Below are positions 54,242 to 64,000 of a DNA stretch of 64,000 bases, one piece after another. Source of the DNA: Trametes villosa (lineage: Eukaryota > Basidiomycota > Agaricomycetes > Polyporales > Polyporaceae). Location: assembly GCA_002964805.2 (NCBI GenBank), contig PUDQ02000069.1, forward strand, positions 62,001 through 126,000, in the 5' to 3' direction. Position numbers and translations under genes: made by a program. How positions within the stretch are numbered: the stretch's first letter is position 1; the number at the start of each line of letters is the position of its first letter. Under the pieces are notes generated by a model. It worked only from the letters and a program-made list of their open reading frames with translations. It was not told the origin of the DNA and searched no databases.

Positions 54242-54696
54242 ATGGCAGCTGCCGCCGCAAACGACATGCAGTAAGTACAATATCGCCTTTCTCGAGAATA
54301 AACGTTTGCTAATGCTATCTGCAGCGAAGTCGCGATAGCCGTAGACCCAGGAGCTCCAGTGGCGATGGACGTCGAGCAGGAGGTCCCAGCCTACGTCAAC
54401 GGTAAGCTCCTCCCCTTTCTGCCTACCTTGATCTGGGTTAACGTTCTGCAGAGTTCATCGATGGGCTGTTGGCCCGTATCATACGCCTGGAGGACGCCAT
54501 CGTGCAGGGCGAACAGAGCGAGATGATGCTTCGTCAGCGCTTGGACTCCATGGACTTCCTCCTCAACCAGTACCGCGATTTGTTTTTCCTAGTCAGCCGG
54601 GCCCTCGAGGAGGCGAGACGGGACCAAAAGGATAACCGGGTGCACTGCGAGTGCCAAAGTTGCCGTCTGCCCGGGATCCATGTGCGTCGCGAGTAG
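54242..54696 (+). CDS. small coiled-coil protein with C-terminal Cys cluster
   Basis: Exons 54242-54270, 54325-54401 and 54452-54696 give 116 residues. After an Ala-rich start and an acidic segment, residues about 35-90 form an amphipathic helix likely to be a coiled coil (LLARIIRLEDAIVQGEQSE, LRQRLDSMDFLLNQYRDL). The C-terminus has HCECQSCRLPG, a CxC-x2-C cluster that could bind a metal. Both introns are canonical and in phase. Not recognised as a known family; its position directly after three family X genes suggests it belongs to the same locus-specific set (inference). Confidence 0.55.
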
Positions 54697-55095
54697 TGTA
54701 CGGCCCTACGAACATCTTGTATCCTTGGCTGTCCACTCGCCCGTCGTTTCTTGCTTACAATGCGGTTCATTGGCGTACCTGATTCTACAGACTGTGTGCG
54801 CCGCCCCGACTAGTTCTTATGTCAACTCGAGCTATGCAAGCTGTATCTGGACTTAAGTATCTTTGTGAATGCGACAATGTCGAGGTATACTCTGAGTGAT
54901 TAGATGCGTTACATCTCGACTGAAGTCTCTATGTTGATCCGACTAAACCGGTGTACAATTGAAGTCAGTATGAAGACAAAGCGCTTCGTCTGTCGAATAA
55001 TCGGAACTAGTAGTCGGAGTAGGAGACACGCTATCGGTGGAATCGGAGTTGGCGTGCGTAGCATCGCCGTTCACCCTCTAGTCATGCATTTTGGC
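54697..55095. other. intergenic region
   Basis: 400 bases up to the foldback element; ends with its left target copy (55087-55095). No gene supported. Confidence 0.5.
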
Positions 55096-55813
55096 TAGTC
55101 TCGTCACCAGACGGTATAGGGATCGCTCCTTTTTGGGACGACGGGGAGCGAAACCGAGAGAGAGGAGCACCCTATACCGTCTGGTGAAAATTGGATAGAG
55201 GGGTAGGGGGTTCCGTCACGCCCGCTCCCTCGCGCGTCATCAAAGTCTATCAAACACGCCAAATCAGGCCAAATCCTCCTTTGCGTGTAACACGCGCGCG
55301 ACGGCGGGCCCGCTCGCCCCAGCAGCGCTGAACTCGCGCCTTCAGAGCTGAACGTACGCTGGCATAACCAGTGTGCGCGGCCTCATTGCGTGGCAGAGAC
55401 ATGCTCTCGCATTGCATGCCTTTCTTTCGCGCGAATAATGCGCATATAGCTGCATATAGGCGGCCCGTGTGATTCCTGACACCGAAGAAATTGACCTGGT
55501 CGGCTTGTCCTCCCGCGCGTGTGACTCGCGCGCCTTCTACAGCTTTTACCAATCATGGGTCGTCTGTACGCGGCGCGCGCGGACTGTTGAGGGGATATGA
55601 AGGGCGCGTCGTGAGGTCGCGATGCAGGCCGTCGGGCCTCGCGCGCACGCTCGGCGGGCAATGCGTGACGATTGTGAGGTCACAGGAGAACCCCCCACCC
55701 CTCTATCCAAAAGACACCAGACGTTATAGGGGGTCCTCTGCTCGTTCTCCTGTCCCGTCCCGTTTTGGAAGGAGCGTGAGGACCCCGTGATATAACGGCT
55801 GGTGACGAGACTA
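55096..55813. mobile_element. 718 bp non-autonomous foldback-type element (MITE)
   Basis: Outer ends are inverted (TAGTCTCGTCACCAG at the left, its complement at the right), and the 9 bp CATTTTGGC flanks both sides (55087-55095, 55814-55822). Each end folds on itself: on the left, TCACCAGACGGTATAGGG pairs perfectly with CCCTATACCGTCTGGTGA about 65 bases further in; the right end has a similar imperfect pair. Further in, GGATAGAGGGG(T/A)-type arms are also inverted between the two ends. There is no transposase ORF. A 9 bp duplication suggests mobilisation by a Mutator-like transposase (inference). Confidence 0.8.
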
Positions 55814-56932
55814 CATTTTGGCGATCAGACGCTTCGCGTCGCGGAGATTCGCTATTCGGAGTCCACCCCGCTCCAGGCGCCCATACACACGATCGCAGTT
55901 GCGAGTGGACTGCTCACCTTTGAGATGTTGGATGAGAGGTTCGGTGTGATGGATGTGTTGTGATGGCAGTGGTGAGTGAGCAAGAGTGGTTGGGGCGACG
56001 ACAAGCAGCGCCAGGCTTAAATCCCCTTGGGGGCCGTCGACGGACGGACGGCTACGTACCTAGCGCCCGAAGCCCGGGGCAATGTCCTGTTTACGGTATA
56101 TAGCCTCCGTAATCATGCCGGTACTATTTCCAGGGTTAGGCCGATATACTGGATACCTGCGCTGATGAGTGACCGTTTGGGGCTTTCATCTTTTCAATCC
56201 CGTTGAACATTCGCTGATCCGTGACAAGATACAAGTTAGGGCAGAGGGCACGATTTCTGTAATTATTCCTATATTTTCGGATCATAGAAGCTCGCCCGGC
56301 CGGAGGGGGCAATAAGATCAAACAAGTACAAGCACATGACAACATTCTGAACCTCGAGTAAGTCAGAGGGGAGTCATGCTTATCGGCTCCGTACCAAAGA
56401 CAGCGTTCATGAGACGCGAAGGCTCTTATGCGGTCTGTAACTTGCTCACCCATGAAGATGTCTCAGGCGTAGCGGGAGATTGGTACGGTTGCGATCTGAG
56501 ATCGATCGGCGTTGAAGGTATAGGCGCCTGCGCGATCGTTGGCTACGCGCTGTGGCGAGGCAACCATCGAGTCTCCCGCGAATAATGTAGCCACTTGCCG
56601 GCTCAGCACACAGCGAACCTGGCGTTTTGTCAACCTTCGCCTCCCTGACCTACGCACTGGCTAATGGCACTCGTTATGTCTGCATCTCGTGATCGACGCG
56701 CCGGGCCCCGGCGGCACTGCGTTTTGCAAGGCCGAGAACACCATCATTCGCACGGACGTGGAGACGCACCCCGGCGGCGGAAGTCGACATTCGCACGGAC
56801 GCCCGACGTGGTGACGACGCATCCCGGCTGCGCAAGCGGTCGCGTTTTCCCAGCGCGTTCGAACTTGCTGGCAAGAAACTCGCGCCCGCTCGCCTCGTGT
56901 CCAGCACCCGACTTCCAACCTTACGCAGCACC
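55814..56932. other. intergenic region
   Basis: 1.1 kb between the foldback element and the SDR gene. Begins with the right target copy. A minus-strand open stretch near 55825-56010 lacks an ATG upstream and is not called. Confidence 0.45.
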
Positions 56933-58361
56933 ATGGGCGCATTCTATTCCAGGCTGCAAAACTCTGCGTCGGCACTGTCCCAGGCGTACCCCCCTGCGTC
57001 CAAGTTTAGCGTCGACCAGATTCCTGACCTGACAGGCCGCGTCGTGATCGTTACCGGTGCGTCTGCATTCTATTAGCGATGTGTGTACGAGATCTGGACG
57101 AGGCTTTTGCTGTGCAGGCGGCAATGTGGGGATAGGCTACGAGACGATCAAGGTGCGTCGGCGAAGAGCGGTTTCAGCTTCGATGTTTCCCCGCGGTCTC
57201 ACAAAGCGTCTTCGGTGGCTGTCCAGGCGTTGCTGCAGCACAATGCCAAGGTCTACATGGCGTCGCGCAACAAGGAGAAAGCAGATGCGGCCATTGCGTC
57301 TCTGAAGGAGGCGACTGGGAAGGAAGCTATCTTCCACGAGCTGGACCTAGCGAGCCTGGCCTCCGTGAAGAAATCCGCGCAGGAGTTCCTGAGCAAGGAG
57401 CACGAGCTGCACATCCTCTTCAACAACGCGTGCGTAGTCTATCTCACCCGCACTCCTTGGACTGCTGGCTGACAACCAATCGTGCACTTAGAGGACTGAT
57501 GTTCCCGCCCATAAGCGAAACCACGAAGGACGGATACGACCTCCAGTTCGGCACGAACGTAGTCGGACAATACTACTTCACACAACTCCTCATGCCCGCG
57601 CTGATCGCGGGCGTTGAGTCGTCCCCGGACCATCACACACGCGTTATTACGACCTCCTCGTCGGGAGCGTACATGGGCGAGCTCCGCTACGAGACCTTCA
57701 AGGACAGTCCTGCGCGGAGGAAGAGTGCCGGAGATGCGCTTTATTACCAGAGCAAGCTCGTAAGTGTTTTGCCAATGGGACGAGGGTTTTGGCGCATTCA
57801 GCCTGCTTATGCGTCGACTCCGTAGGCAAACGCCGTGGTCGCGAACCAAACCGCGAAACGCTATGCGGACAAGGGCATCATCTCGATCTCTGTCAACCCG
57901 GGTAAGCGATCCTCTTCCTCTCTTATGCTGCACTAGCACGTCGCTGATGTCTTTCCAGGTAACATCCAGACCGAACTCGGGCGTTACCTGCCTGCAATCG
58001 TCCGCAAGATCATGGTGAGGGCCTCCCACCACTCGGCTGCTGCGAATGTTTTGTACTGAACGCGCACGCCGCCAGCATTCCTTCCTCCTCTACTCGACGC
58101 CGTACGGCGCGCTGACGCAGCTGTACGCGGGGACGATGCCCGAGGCGCTCAACTACAACGGCGACGTATGTCTCTCCTTGTTGCCCTCCTTTCCGCGGGC
58201 CGTGCCGCTGATCACTTGTTGCGCAGTTCTTCATCCCCTGGGCGCGCCCCGGCAAGTGCAAGCCCGAGGCGTACGACGCGAAGGTCGGCACACAGCTGTG
58301 GAACTGGCTGGAGGACGAGGTGAAGGCGTTCGAGGCGGCGCAGACTCAGGCTGCTGTTTGA
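56933..58361 (+). CDS. short-chain dehydrogenase/reductase (retinol-dehydrogenase-like)
   Basis: Eight exons (56933-57056, 57118-57152, 57227-57429, 57492-57759, 57826-57901, 57959-58014, 58076-58165, 58227-58361) give 328 residues. Classical SDR features: the dinucleotide-binding TGGNVGIG formed across intron 1, ASRNKEKA, HELDLASLASV, NNAG formed across intron 3, catalytic Ser in ITTSSSGAY and the catalytic YYQSK. NPGNIQTELGR is formed across intron 5. It resembles fungal proteins grouped with retinol dehydrogenase or WW-domain oxidoreductase. NAD(P)H-dependent oxidation or reduction of an unknown carbonyl or alcohol is expected. No signal peptide. Confidence 0.9.
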
Positions 58362-58749
58362 TTTTCGCTTTTGTTATGTGGGCTTTGGACACTGTTCCTA
58401 GTTCCTGCTTTGTGCACTGTATTCGGGACTTGCGTGATATATACCCTGTTAGATCTTGAAGTTTTCGTTGCTCCTACAGCTGGCCTCAGCTGGTCTGTTG
58501 GGGTTTGCCGCGAACTTGTGGCGAAATACAAGTGCGAATATCTCGGAGCGCCCGGCGTACTACAGACTATTGACGTCGGCGCCTACGATATGATTAACTC
58601 ATCCTCGGACCTCGACGGCGACGCTCATATTGCCCCGACGTTCCCTGAGCCCTCTAGTCGCTGCGATCTAACTTAGTCTTGGTTCTGAACAAGCTCTCTT
58701 ACCCATATACCCCCTGTTTCTCTGCTTCGCTGTCGTAATCGCTCTCGCC
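58362..58749. other. intergenic region
   Basis: About 390 bases between the SDR gene and APS2. Nothing recognised. Confidence 0.5.
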
Positions 58750-59488
58750 ATGATTCGCTTCATCCTCGTCCAGGTTCGTACTAGGCGGACCGGAGGGCGC
58801 GCAACCTGCTGAAGGAACTGCATGTAGAACCGACAGGGCAAGACGAGGCTCTCGAAATGGTACGTCCCGTACGATGACGACGAGAAGGTCCGCCGTCCTC
58901 CTCTCGACCCCCGCGCGCGCCGCAGGCACTCACGCTGGATGGGTGTGCATGTGCTAGGTCCGGCTGAGGGGCGAGGTGCACCGGCTGGTCGCGCCGAGAG
59001 ACCAGAAGTACCAGTCGAACTTCGTCGAGGTGCGTAACATATGCGCTGTGTGGTGGTAATGCGAGACCTGACGGCGCGACGCGTACCGGGTGTTAGTTCC
59101 GGAACCACAAGGTCGTGTACCGCCGCTACGCGGGCCTGTTCTTCTGCGTGTGCGTCGACGCGAACGACAACGAGCTTGCATACCTGGAGGCGATCCACCT
59201 CTTCGTTGAGGTCCTCGGTACGTCTCGCCTTCACCGCGGAACTAGGATGCAGAGGCTGACCTGAGGCATCCTACTATAGACTCGTTCTTCGATAACGTGT
59301 GCGAGCTTGACCTCGTCTTCAACTTCTACAAGGTATGTCGTCGCGTAATATTCTATTACCTGATGTGTTGCCTGACCGTGTGGCAGGTGTATGCGATCCT
59401 TGATGAGGTATTCCTGGCGGGCGAGGTCGAGGAGACAAGTAAGGACGTCGTGCTCGCGAGGTTGGAGGAACTGGAGAAGCTTGAGTAA
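58750..59488 (+). CDS. APS2: AP-2 complex subunit sigma
   Basis: Six exons (58750-58773, 58828-58887, 58958-59029, 59097-59217, 59280-59332, 59387-59488) give 143 residues, the normal length of the clathrin adaptor small chain. AP-2 sigma sits in the core of the plasma-membrane adaptor and helps recognise acidic dileucine cargo during clathrin-mediated endocytosis. Diagnostic blocks are [93 protein letters not shown] and the terminal LEELEKLE. The match to AP-2 rather than AP-1 sigma rests on the [25 protein letters not shown] and ELEKLE sequences. Strongly conserved and intact. Confidence 0.95.
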
Positions 59489-59981
59489 CTTCGGCATGCT
59501 CCCTCTCTTCTTGAAGCCGGTGGGCCTCTCTGTTCCGCAGACTATTCTCTGCGAGTGCTCCGGAGCCATGGACGATATCTACTCCCTGCACCTGTACTTC
59601 ATGGATGTATTAAGGTTGGCTTCATACATGCTTGACCAGTGCCACGTGCGGTGACAGGCAGTGACTGATGCGCCGTACGGTGAGGGAGCGCTCATGCGTG
59701 ACTGGCCACTTGGTGCTCGCAGAAACCTCGCAAAACTATCTCCCCTCTCAAATCTCCTCCGTTCGCAAAGCGGTTTGCAAGAGAGTGTTTACATGTTGTT
59801 TCTGCACAACTTCTTGCAAAAGAGGAACCTACGCGGGACGATTTACGGGAGGAGATAGCTTAGCGAGGAAAAGTCACGCCCGCTCGCGTGGCACTGGTCA
59901 GTCATGTATGAAGTCAACCTTATTGGTCAAGGGTTCTGACCAAGGTAAGAATATATAACTCCACGTGTTTGTCCTTGTCAA
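59489..59981. other. intergenic region
   Basis: 490 bases before the tRNA gene. Contains an AT-rich ATATATAA stretch (59951-59958) just upstream of the tRNA; otherwise nothing recognised. Confidence 0.45.
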
Positions 59982-60052
59982 TCCGATATGGTGTAGTGGC
60001 TAACATTATCGCCTCTCACGCGATAGCCCGGGGTTCGATTCCCCGTGTCGGA
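59982..60052 (+). tRNA. tRNA-Glu (anticodon CTC)
   Basis: 71 nt cloverleaf. Acceptor arm TCCGATA with TGTCGGA (one T-G wobble); anticodon arm ATCGC, loop CTCTCAC, GCGAT with anticodon CTC; T arm CGGGG, TTCGATT, CCCCG. No intron. The sequence closely resembles fungal tRNA-Glu genes. Confidence 0.93.
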
Positions 60053-60053
60053 A

Positions 60054-60058
60054 TTTTT
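60054..60058 (+). terminator. RNA polymerase III terminator
   Basis: TTTTT two bases after the tRNA 3' end, as expected for Pol III termination. Confidence 0.85.
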
Positions 60059-60200
60059 GACCCCTGATTGGTACATAGAGAGGAATGACAAAGCCAAATT
60101 TTTTGTCGTCCTGTACTCGATACTCAACATGTCAAGCTTGAAGGGTAGAGGCCACAAGATCCGTTCTATTCGTTCATCCAATCCCCACATACACAAGTGA

Positions 60201-61231
60201 CTACGCAGACAACTGCTTCAAGTTCTCCGACAGGTATGCGGTGTTCGCCACCTCAGCAAGGCTCTTCTCCAGCTTGGCCTTCGCCATGCGAACCGCGTCC
60301 TTGCCGACGGGGATGTGGAGAGGGGGGTCCTGCAGGCCCGCAATGGTGTAGAATATCTCAGCGGCCTCCTTCGCATCCTGCTCGCCTTTGTACGAGTCCC
60401 ATACGCCTCGGAACTCATGAACAGGCAGGCCCGGCTTGTTGTATGCGGGGTGCTCGGGTGTCCAGGCGATCTTCACTATCCCCTCGGTGACGAAGGAACC
60501 GAGCTGGATGATGCTGATCTGCAGGCGGGATGTGTACGTGAGCGGCGTCCTAAACGCTTCCTACGAGCGAGGCTTACCTTGATGTTCCAGGCAGGGTCAA
60601 TCTCCGCAGCGATGGATTCGGTGACTCCCTCCAGAGCTGCGCGACGCGAGATCTGTCAGCGATACGGATCGGTGATTGCGGAGTGGACAGGAGGCACGTA
60701 CCGAACTTGGAGCCACAGTAGAAGCCCTGGCCAGGCAGGCCGACATACCCGCATATAGACGAGATCTGGATGAGCCGCCCGCCGACGCCCGGCGCGTTCA
60801 CGTCGCGGAAGAACGCGAGCGCGGCGCGCGACACGTTGATCGCGCCCCAGAAGTTCGTCTCGAACATCGCGCGCGCGCCCGCCTCGGGCGCGGACTCGAT
60901 CTCGCCGAACGTCGCCCAGCCGGCGTTGTTCACGACGACGTCGAGGCGGCCGAAGGTGGCCTTGATCTGGGCGAACGCGCCGGGGATGGCAGAGGCGTCG
61001 TTCACGTCGAACTTGAGGACGAGCAGGCGTGAGGAGGGGTACTTCGCCTGGAGATCGGCGAGTGGCTCGGTGCGCCGGGTGGCGGCGACGACGATCTCGC
61101 CCTTCGCGAGGACGACCTCGGTGAGGGCTTTGCCCAGGCCGGTAGAGGTACCGGTGACTGGTGGTATGGTTAGTGTGCATCCCGAAAAGAGTTGTTGGAG
61201 GCTTACTAAACCAAACTCTGGGAGAGGACAT
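60201..61231 (-). CDS. SDR family oxidoreductase, array member 1
   Basis: Exons 61207-61231, 60702-61157, 60578-60636 and 60201-60518 on the minus strand give 285 residues. The start MSSPRVWF joins across intron 1 to ITGTSTGLGKAL, the Rossmann TGxxxGxG. Other classical SDR features are ATRRTEPLADL, LKFDVNDASAI, NNAGWATFGEIE, FETNFWGA, the catalytic Ser in ISSICGYVG and YCGSK. The C-terminal third (EFRGVWDSYKGEQDAKEAAE, PPLHIPVGKDAV) is typical of fungal SDRs related to versicolorin-reductase-like and ketoreductase-like enzymes. Substrate unknown; expected cytosolic, NADP(H)-dependent. First of at least three tandem copies. Confidence 0.9.
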
Positions 61232-61880
61232 GTTAGGTAGGCGTGCTTGAGTTCGAGTTATCAGAGGAGGTGTGTTGTTGTGAGGACCTGCAGCAAGTTG
61301 GCCTGCATTATATATCGTGCCAGCGTCTCCGTAGCCAGCGGTAAGCTCGAAGACGGTTAGACGGGTACGGGACGGGGCTTTGCATGTCCTTGGCGGAACA
61401 GTCGTACGTACTCTCGCGCAACGAGGCCTACTCGCATGGAGAACAGTTAGGTGGCGTCATCCCGCCTTACCTCCCTCCTGTAACCTTCTATAGACAATAT
61501 TGCTCGCGTATATCTGGAACAGTTTCTTGGAGAGTGGGTAGCGCTGTCCTGGAACCTGAGGGAGATTTCTGTCATTGCCCGGCCCCGGGTTAGTCAGCGC
61601 GATCCCGGAGAATACGCCACCAAGTTAGTTTGGACTGTGCATCTTGCCTCGATGCTCCGGTAGCTGCCGGAGGTGTGGTTCAGTATCGTGCACAGGGGCT
61701 CGTCGACTGCGTGGATCAGATCTTAGTAATCATAGGAAACACCTTGTTCGCGATTCGTTCTGCACTACGGTACCGGTCGACCGGGGACCAGCCTAAGAGT
61801 CACTGGTGGGGCCGCTCAGTACAATAGACTTCGAATCCGGTTCGGGAACGACCTCACCTTACAAATACAGCCTCGCGACT
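61232..61880. other. intergenic region with SDR1 promoter
   Basis: 650 bases between SDR1 and SDR2. A TATA box for SDR1 lies at 61308-61314; no gene supported in the rest. Confidence 0.5.
61308..61314 (-). promoter_or_regulatory. TATA box of SDR array member 1
   Basis: TATATAA on the minus strand, 77 bases upstream of ATG 61231. Confidence 0.6.
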
Positions 61881-62927
61881 CTACTGCTTCGACGCCTTCC
61901 GCGCTGCCTGCTCCTCAGGCGCATACTCCAAGTCGTCCGACCAGCACCCATATTTCTCGACGGCGCCCCCGAGATCAGCGAGCATGCGCTTGGTCATGGC
62001 GATTGCGTCTTTACCGACTGGAAGGTGAAGAGGAGGGTCCGGGATCGCCGCGGCGCGATAGAACACCTCCGCGGCCTTTGCAGGGTCTCCGTTTGGCATA
62101 AACGCGTCCCAGGTAGCGCGCATACGACTGCTCGGGAGCGCGGGGTTGCTGTACGCGGGGTGCGGAGGAGACCACTTGAGCTTTGCGTTGATCTCGCTCT
62201 CGAAGTAGCCGGGCTCGAGGATGGTAATCTGAAAACGGCATGTACGTTGTTATGTTTGCACGATCGGGGAGGGCGAGAGCTCACCTTGATGTTCCAAGCA
62301 GGATCAAGCTCCAAGGCGGTGCACTTGGTAAACCCTTCCAAAGCTATATGGTGCGTTCAGCATCGCTAGACTGCCGAAATGACCTCCGGTATCTCTCACC
62401 GTGCTTCGACGCCGTGTAGTACGCCTCGCAATGCGTGCCCACGAGGCCGTATATCGAGGACATCTGTAGAAGACGGCCACCAGCCCCCTCAGGGTTCGAC
62501 TCGCGGAAGAACTTGAGCGCCTCCCGTGTAACGTTCACCACGCCCCAGAAGTTGGTGTCCAGCAGTGCGCGTGCCTGTGCGTCTTCGACGCTCTCCATCT
62601 CGCCTAAGTCGGCGTATCCGGCGTTGTTGAAGACCACGTCGACGCGCGCGAACGCGCTGTGCGCCAGAGCGAAACAGGCGGAGACGTCTTCGGGCTGGGT
62701 TACGTCCGCCTTGACCACGAGGACGTGGGTGGCGGTGTACTGGGCGACGAGGTCGTCCAGCATGTGCGTACGGCGGGCGGCTGCGACGACTATCTCGCCG
62801 TTCTTGAGTACTACCTCGCAGAGAGCGCGGCCGAAGCCAGAGGATGCGCCAGTAACTAGGAAGTTGTGAGTCGACGGCACTGCAGGGCTGGGACGGACGT
62901 ACTCAGCCAGACTCTTGGAGAGGCCAT
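61881..62927 (-). CDS. SDR family oxidoreductase, array member 2
   Basis: Exons 62903-62927, 62400-62855, 62285-62343 and 61881-62228 give 295 residues. MASPRVWL joins across intron 1 to ITGASSGFGRAL. Conserved elements: AAARRTHMLDDL, VKADVTQPEDV, NNAGYADLGEME, LDTNFWGV, Ser in MSSIYGLVG and catalytic YYTASK. Exon lengths 25, 456 and 59 nt are identical to member 1, with the same intron phases, showing tandem duplication. The tail (MRATWDAFMPNGDPAKAAEV, PPLHLPVGKDAI) matches members 1 and 3. Substrate unknown. All catalytic residues are present. Confidence 0.9.
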
Positions 62928-63595
62928 TGTGCGTGGGGAAGCGTTGCTGTGGGGTCCGTCGAAGACGTTCCTTACAGCTTATAGGGCGCATCGGAGGGAG
63001 CTTCGCTATCCCGCTATCGCGCTCAAGCGCAGATTAAGGGGCCTACCAGCGGTACGTATGGCCCGCAGGATTCCTCTGCGGGGCTCTGACGACATCCTAT
63101 GGTAGCCAATACTCCTGTAAAACGGTATGCTGTGCGAACGATTGGGGCCAGGCGGAGGAACCGGGCTGCTCTGTACGATGAGAAGGTCCACAGCGTCATC
63201 GCCGGATGCTGGAAGCGTCAAATCGAGGTGCTCACCTGTCCCACCACGGAACATGCATAGCGTTGATGAAACTTCGAGGATTGAAGGGTACCTTGTGCAC
63301 GCGACTCGCGTATAGGAACACCGTACCTGAAGGCTGCCGTTACCCGGATTGGGAGGGCCGCACTTGAACCTCGTGCAGCCATGTGCGCGTCCCACAGATA
63401 ATCTTTGTCGCATAATTTGTTCACAATATGTGTGGCCCGAGGCTCGCGCATGTATCAGAACATCTCAACGCATATACTTGATAATTCTTGGGCACCCTTC
63501 TCTGCAAAGATATAGGGCATACTTCAGTATCGGACAATGGATGATGTCATGCAATATGAGAGATCTCACCGCTAACTCGAACGTGGTACTTAGCC
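62928..63595. other. intergenic region with SDR2 promoter
   Basis: 670 bases between SDR2 and SDR3, with the SDR2 TATA-like box at 62978-62983. Nothing else recognised. Confidence 0.5.
62978..62983 (-). promoter_or_regulatory. TATA-like box of SDR array member 2
   Basis: TATAAG on the minus strand, about 51 bases upstream of ATG 62927. Confidence 0.5.
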
Positions 63596-64000
63596 TTACA
63601 GGCTTCCCTCGGCCACAGCAGCTCCGGCGGACGGCCGCTCCAAATCGTCCGACCAGCCCTCGTAACGCGCGACGGTGTCCGTCAACTCTCTCAACTCCCC
63701 CTTCGTCAGGACGAGCGCGTCCTTGCCGATCGGGAAGTGCAGCGGGGGGTCCGGAAGCGCAGCGACCCGATAGAACAAGTCCGCGGCCTTCAACGAGTCC
63801 CCGACGAGCACGAAGGAGTCCCAGTTCGCCCGCATGGTGGTGCCGGGCAGGGTGGGCTTGACGTATGCGGGGTGCGGGGGAGACCATTCGACGTTGGCGA
63901 CGATATCCGTCTGGAAGAAGCCGGGCTCGAGAATCGTTATCTGGCGGAGGTGATGAGTACCTTGTCTTCGAGGTTAGTGGGATGTGGGAGTACCTTGATG
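63596..64000 (-). CDS. SDR family oxidoreductase, array member 3 (partial)
   Basis: Only the last exon (63596-63940) and seven bases of the previous one (63994-64000) are in the window; the gene continues to the right. The exon starts ITILEPGFFQTDI, as in member 2, and continues WSPPHPAYVKPTLPG, MRANWDSFVLVGDSLKAAD and PPLHFPIGKDAL. The junction (GTACTC donor, CAG acceptor) lies at the same place as intron 3 of members 1 and 2. The Rossmann and catalytic parts lie outside, so activity cannot be judged. Confidence 0.85.

Noticed and set aside
55825..56010. Minus-strand open reading frame reaching into the foldback element target site
   Set aside because: It reads plausibly for about 60 codons and ends shortly after the element if the element is removed, but it has no suitable ATG and no family match.

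Overview
This window is nuclear DNA from a filamentous basidiomycete, most likely an Agaricomycete such as a polypore (inference). Genes are compact and carry many 45-65 nt GT-AG introns. Host genes include a TRP4-type anthranilate phosphoribosyltransferase, ROT1, the AP-2 sigma subunit APS2, short-chain dehydrogenases and basidiomycete-specific families. Mobile elements are KDZ, Helitron and chromodomain Ty3/Gypsy types common in these fungi. Exon coordinates below were worked out by hand from splice signals, reading phase and family conservation.

Left flank (1-12,230): two tandem 2-oxoglutarate/Fe(II) oxygenase paralogs (the first cut by the window edge), a small secreted protein, a conserved protein often mislabelled 'geranylgeranyl pyrophosphate synthetase', TRP4 with an unusual 1.1 kb intron, ROT1, and an unrecognised 324-residue protein.

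Accessory core (12,400-55,820): an intact autonomous Helitron (Rep/HUH plus PIF1 helicase plus a C-terminal cysteine-protease-like domain) is followed by a lineage-specific locus. In this locus members of two families, called here FBX (F-box-like start, nucleotidyltransferase-like motif) and X, are interleaved: FBX-A, a minus-strand gene, X1, FBX-B, X2, X3, then a small coiled-coil gene. FBX-B is split by a 22,671 bp chromodomain Ty3/Gypsy element (27,909-50,579) with identical 292 bp LTRs and a 5 bp target duplication. That element carries gag-pro, pol and an extra 838-codon ORF after pol. Its pol is interrupted by a complete 12.3 kb KDZ DNA transposon (32,014-44,304), with 259 bp perfect terminal inverted repeats, a 7-8 bp target duplication, about 50 copies of a 44 bp subterminal repeat, an intact 10-exon CxC2-KDZ transposase, an RNase H1 N-terminal-domain gene and a 1,010-residue repeat-rich protein gene. 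A 718 bp foldback-type non-autonomous element with a 9 bp target duplication closes the block.

Right flank (56,900-64,000): an SDR-family dehydrogenase, APS2, tRNA-Glu(CTC), and a tandem array of at least three other SDR paralogs on the minus strand that share intron positions; the last runs off the window.

The main story is layered insertion. A local gene-family expansion was hit by a recent retrotransposon, and that was hit by a KDZ transposon. All insertion edges are still readable, so both events are young.
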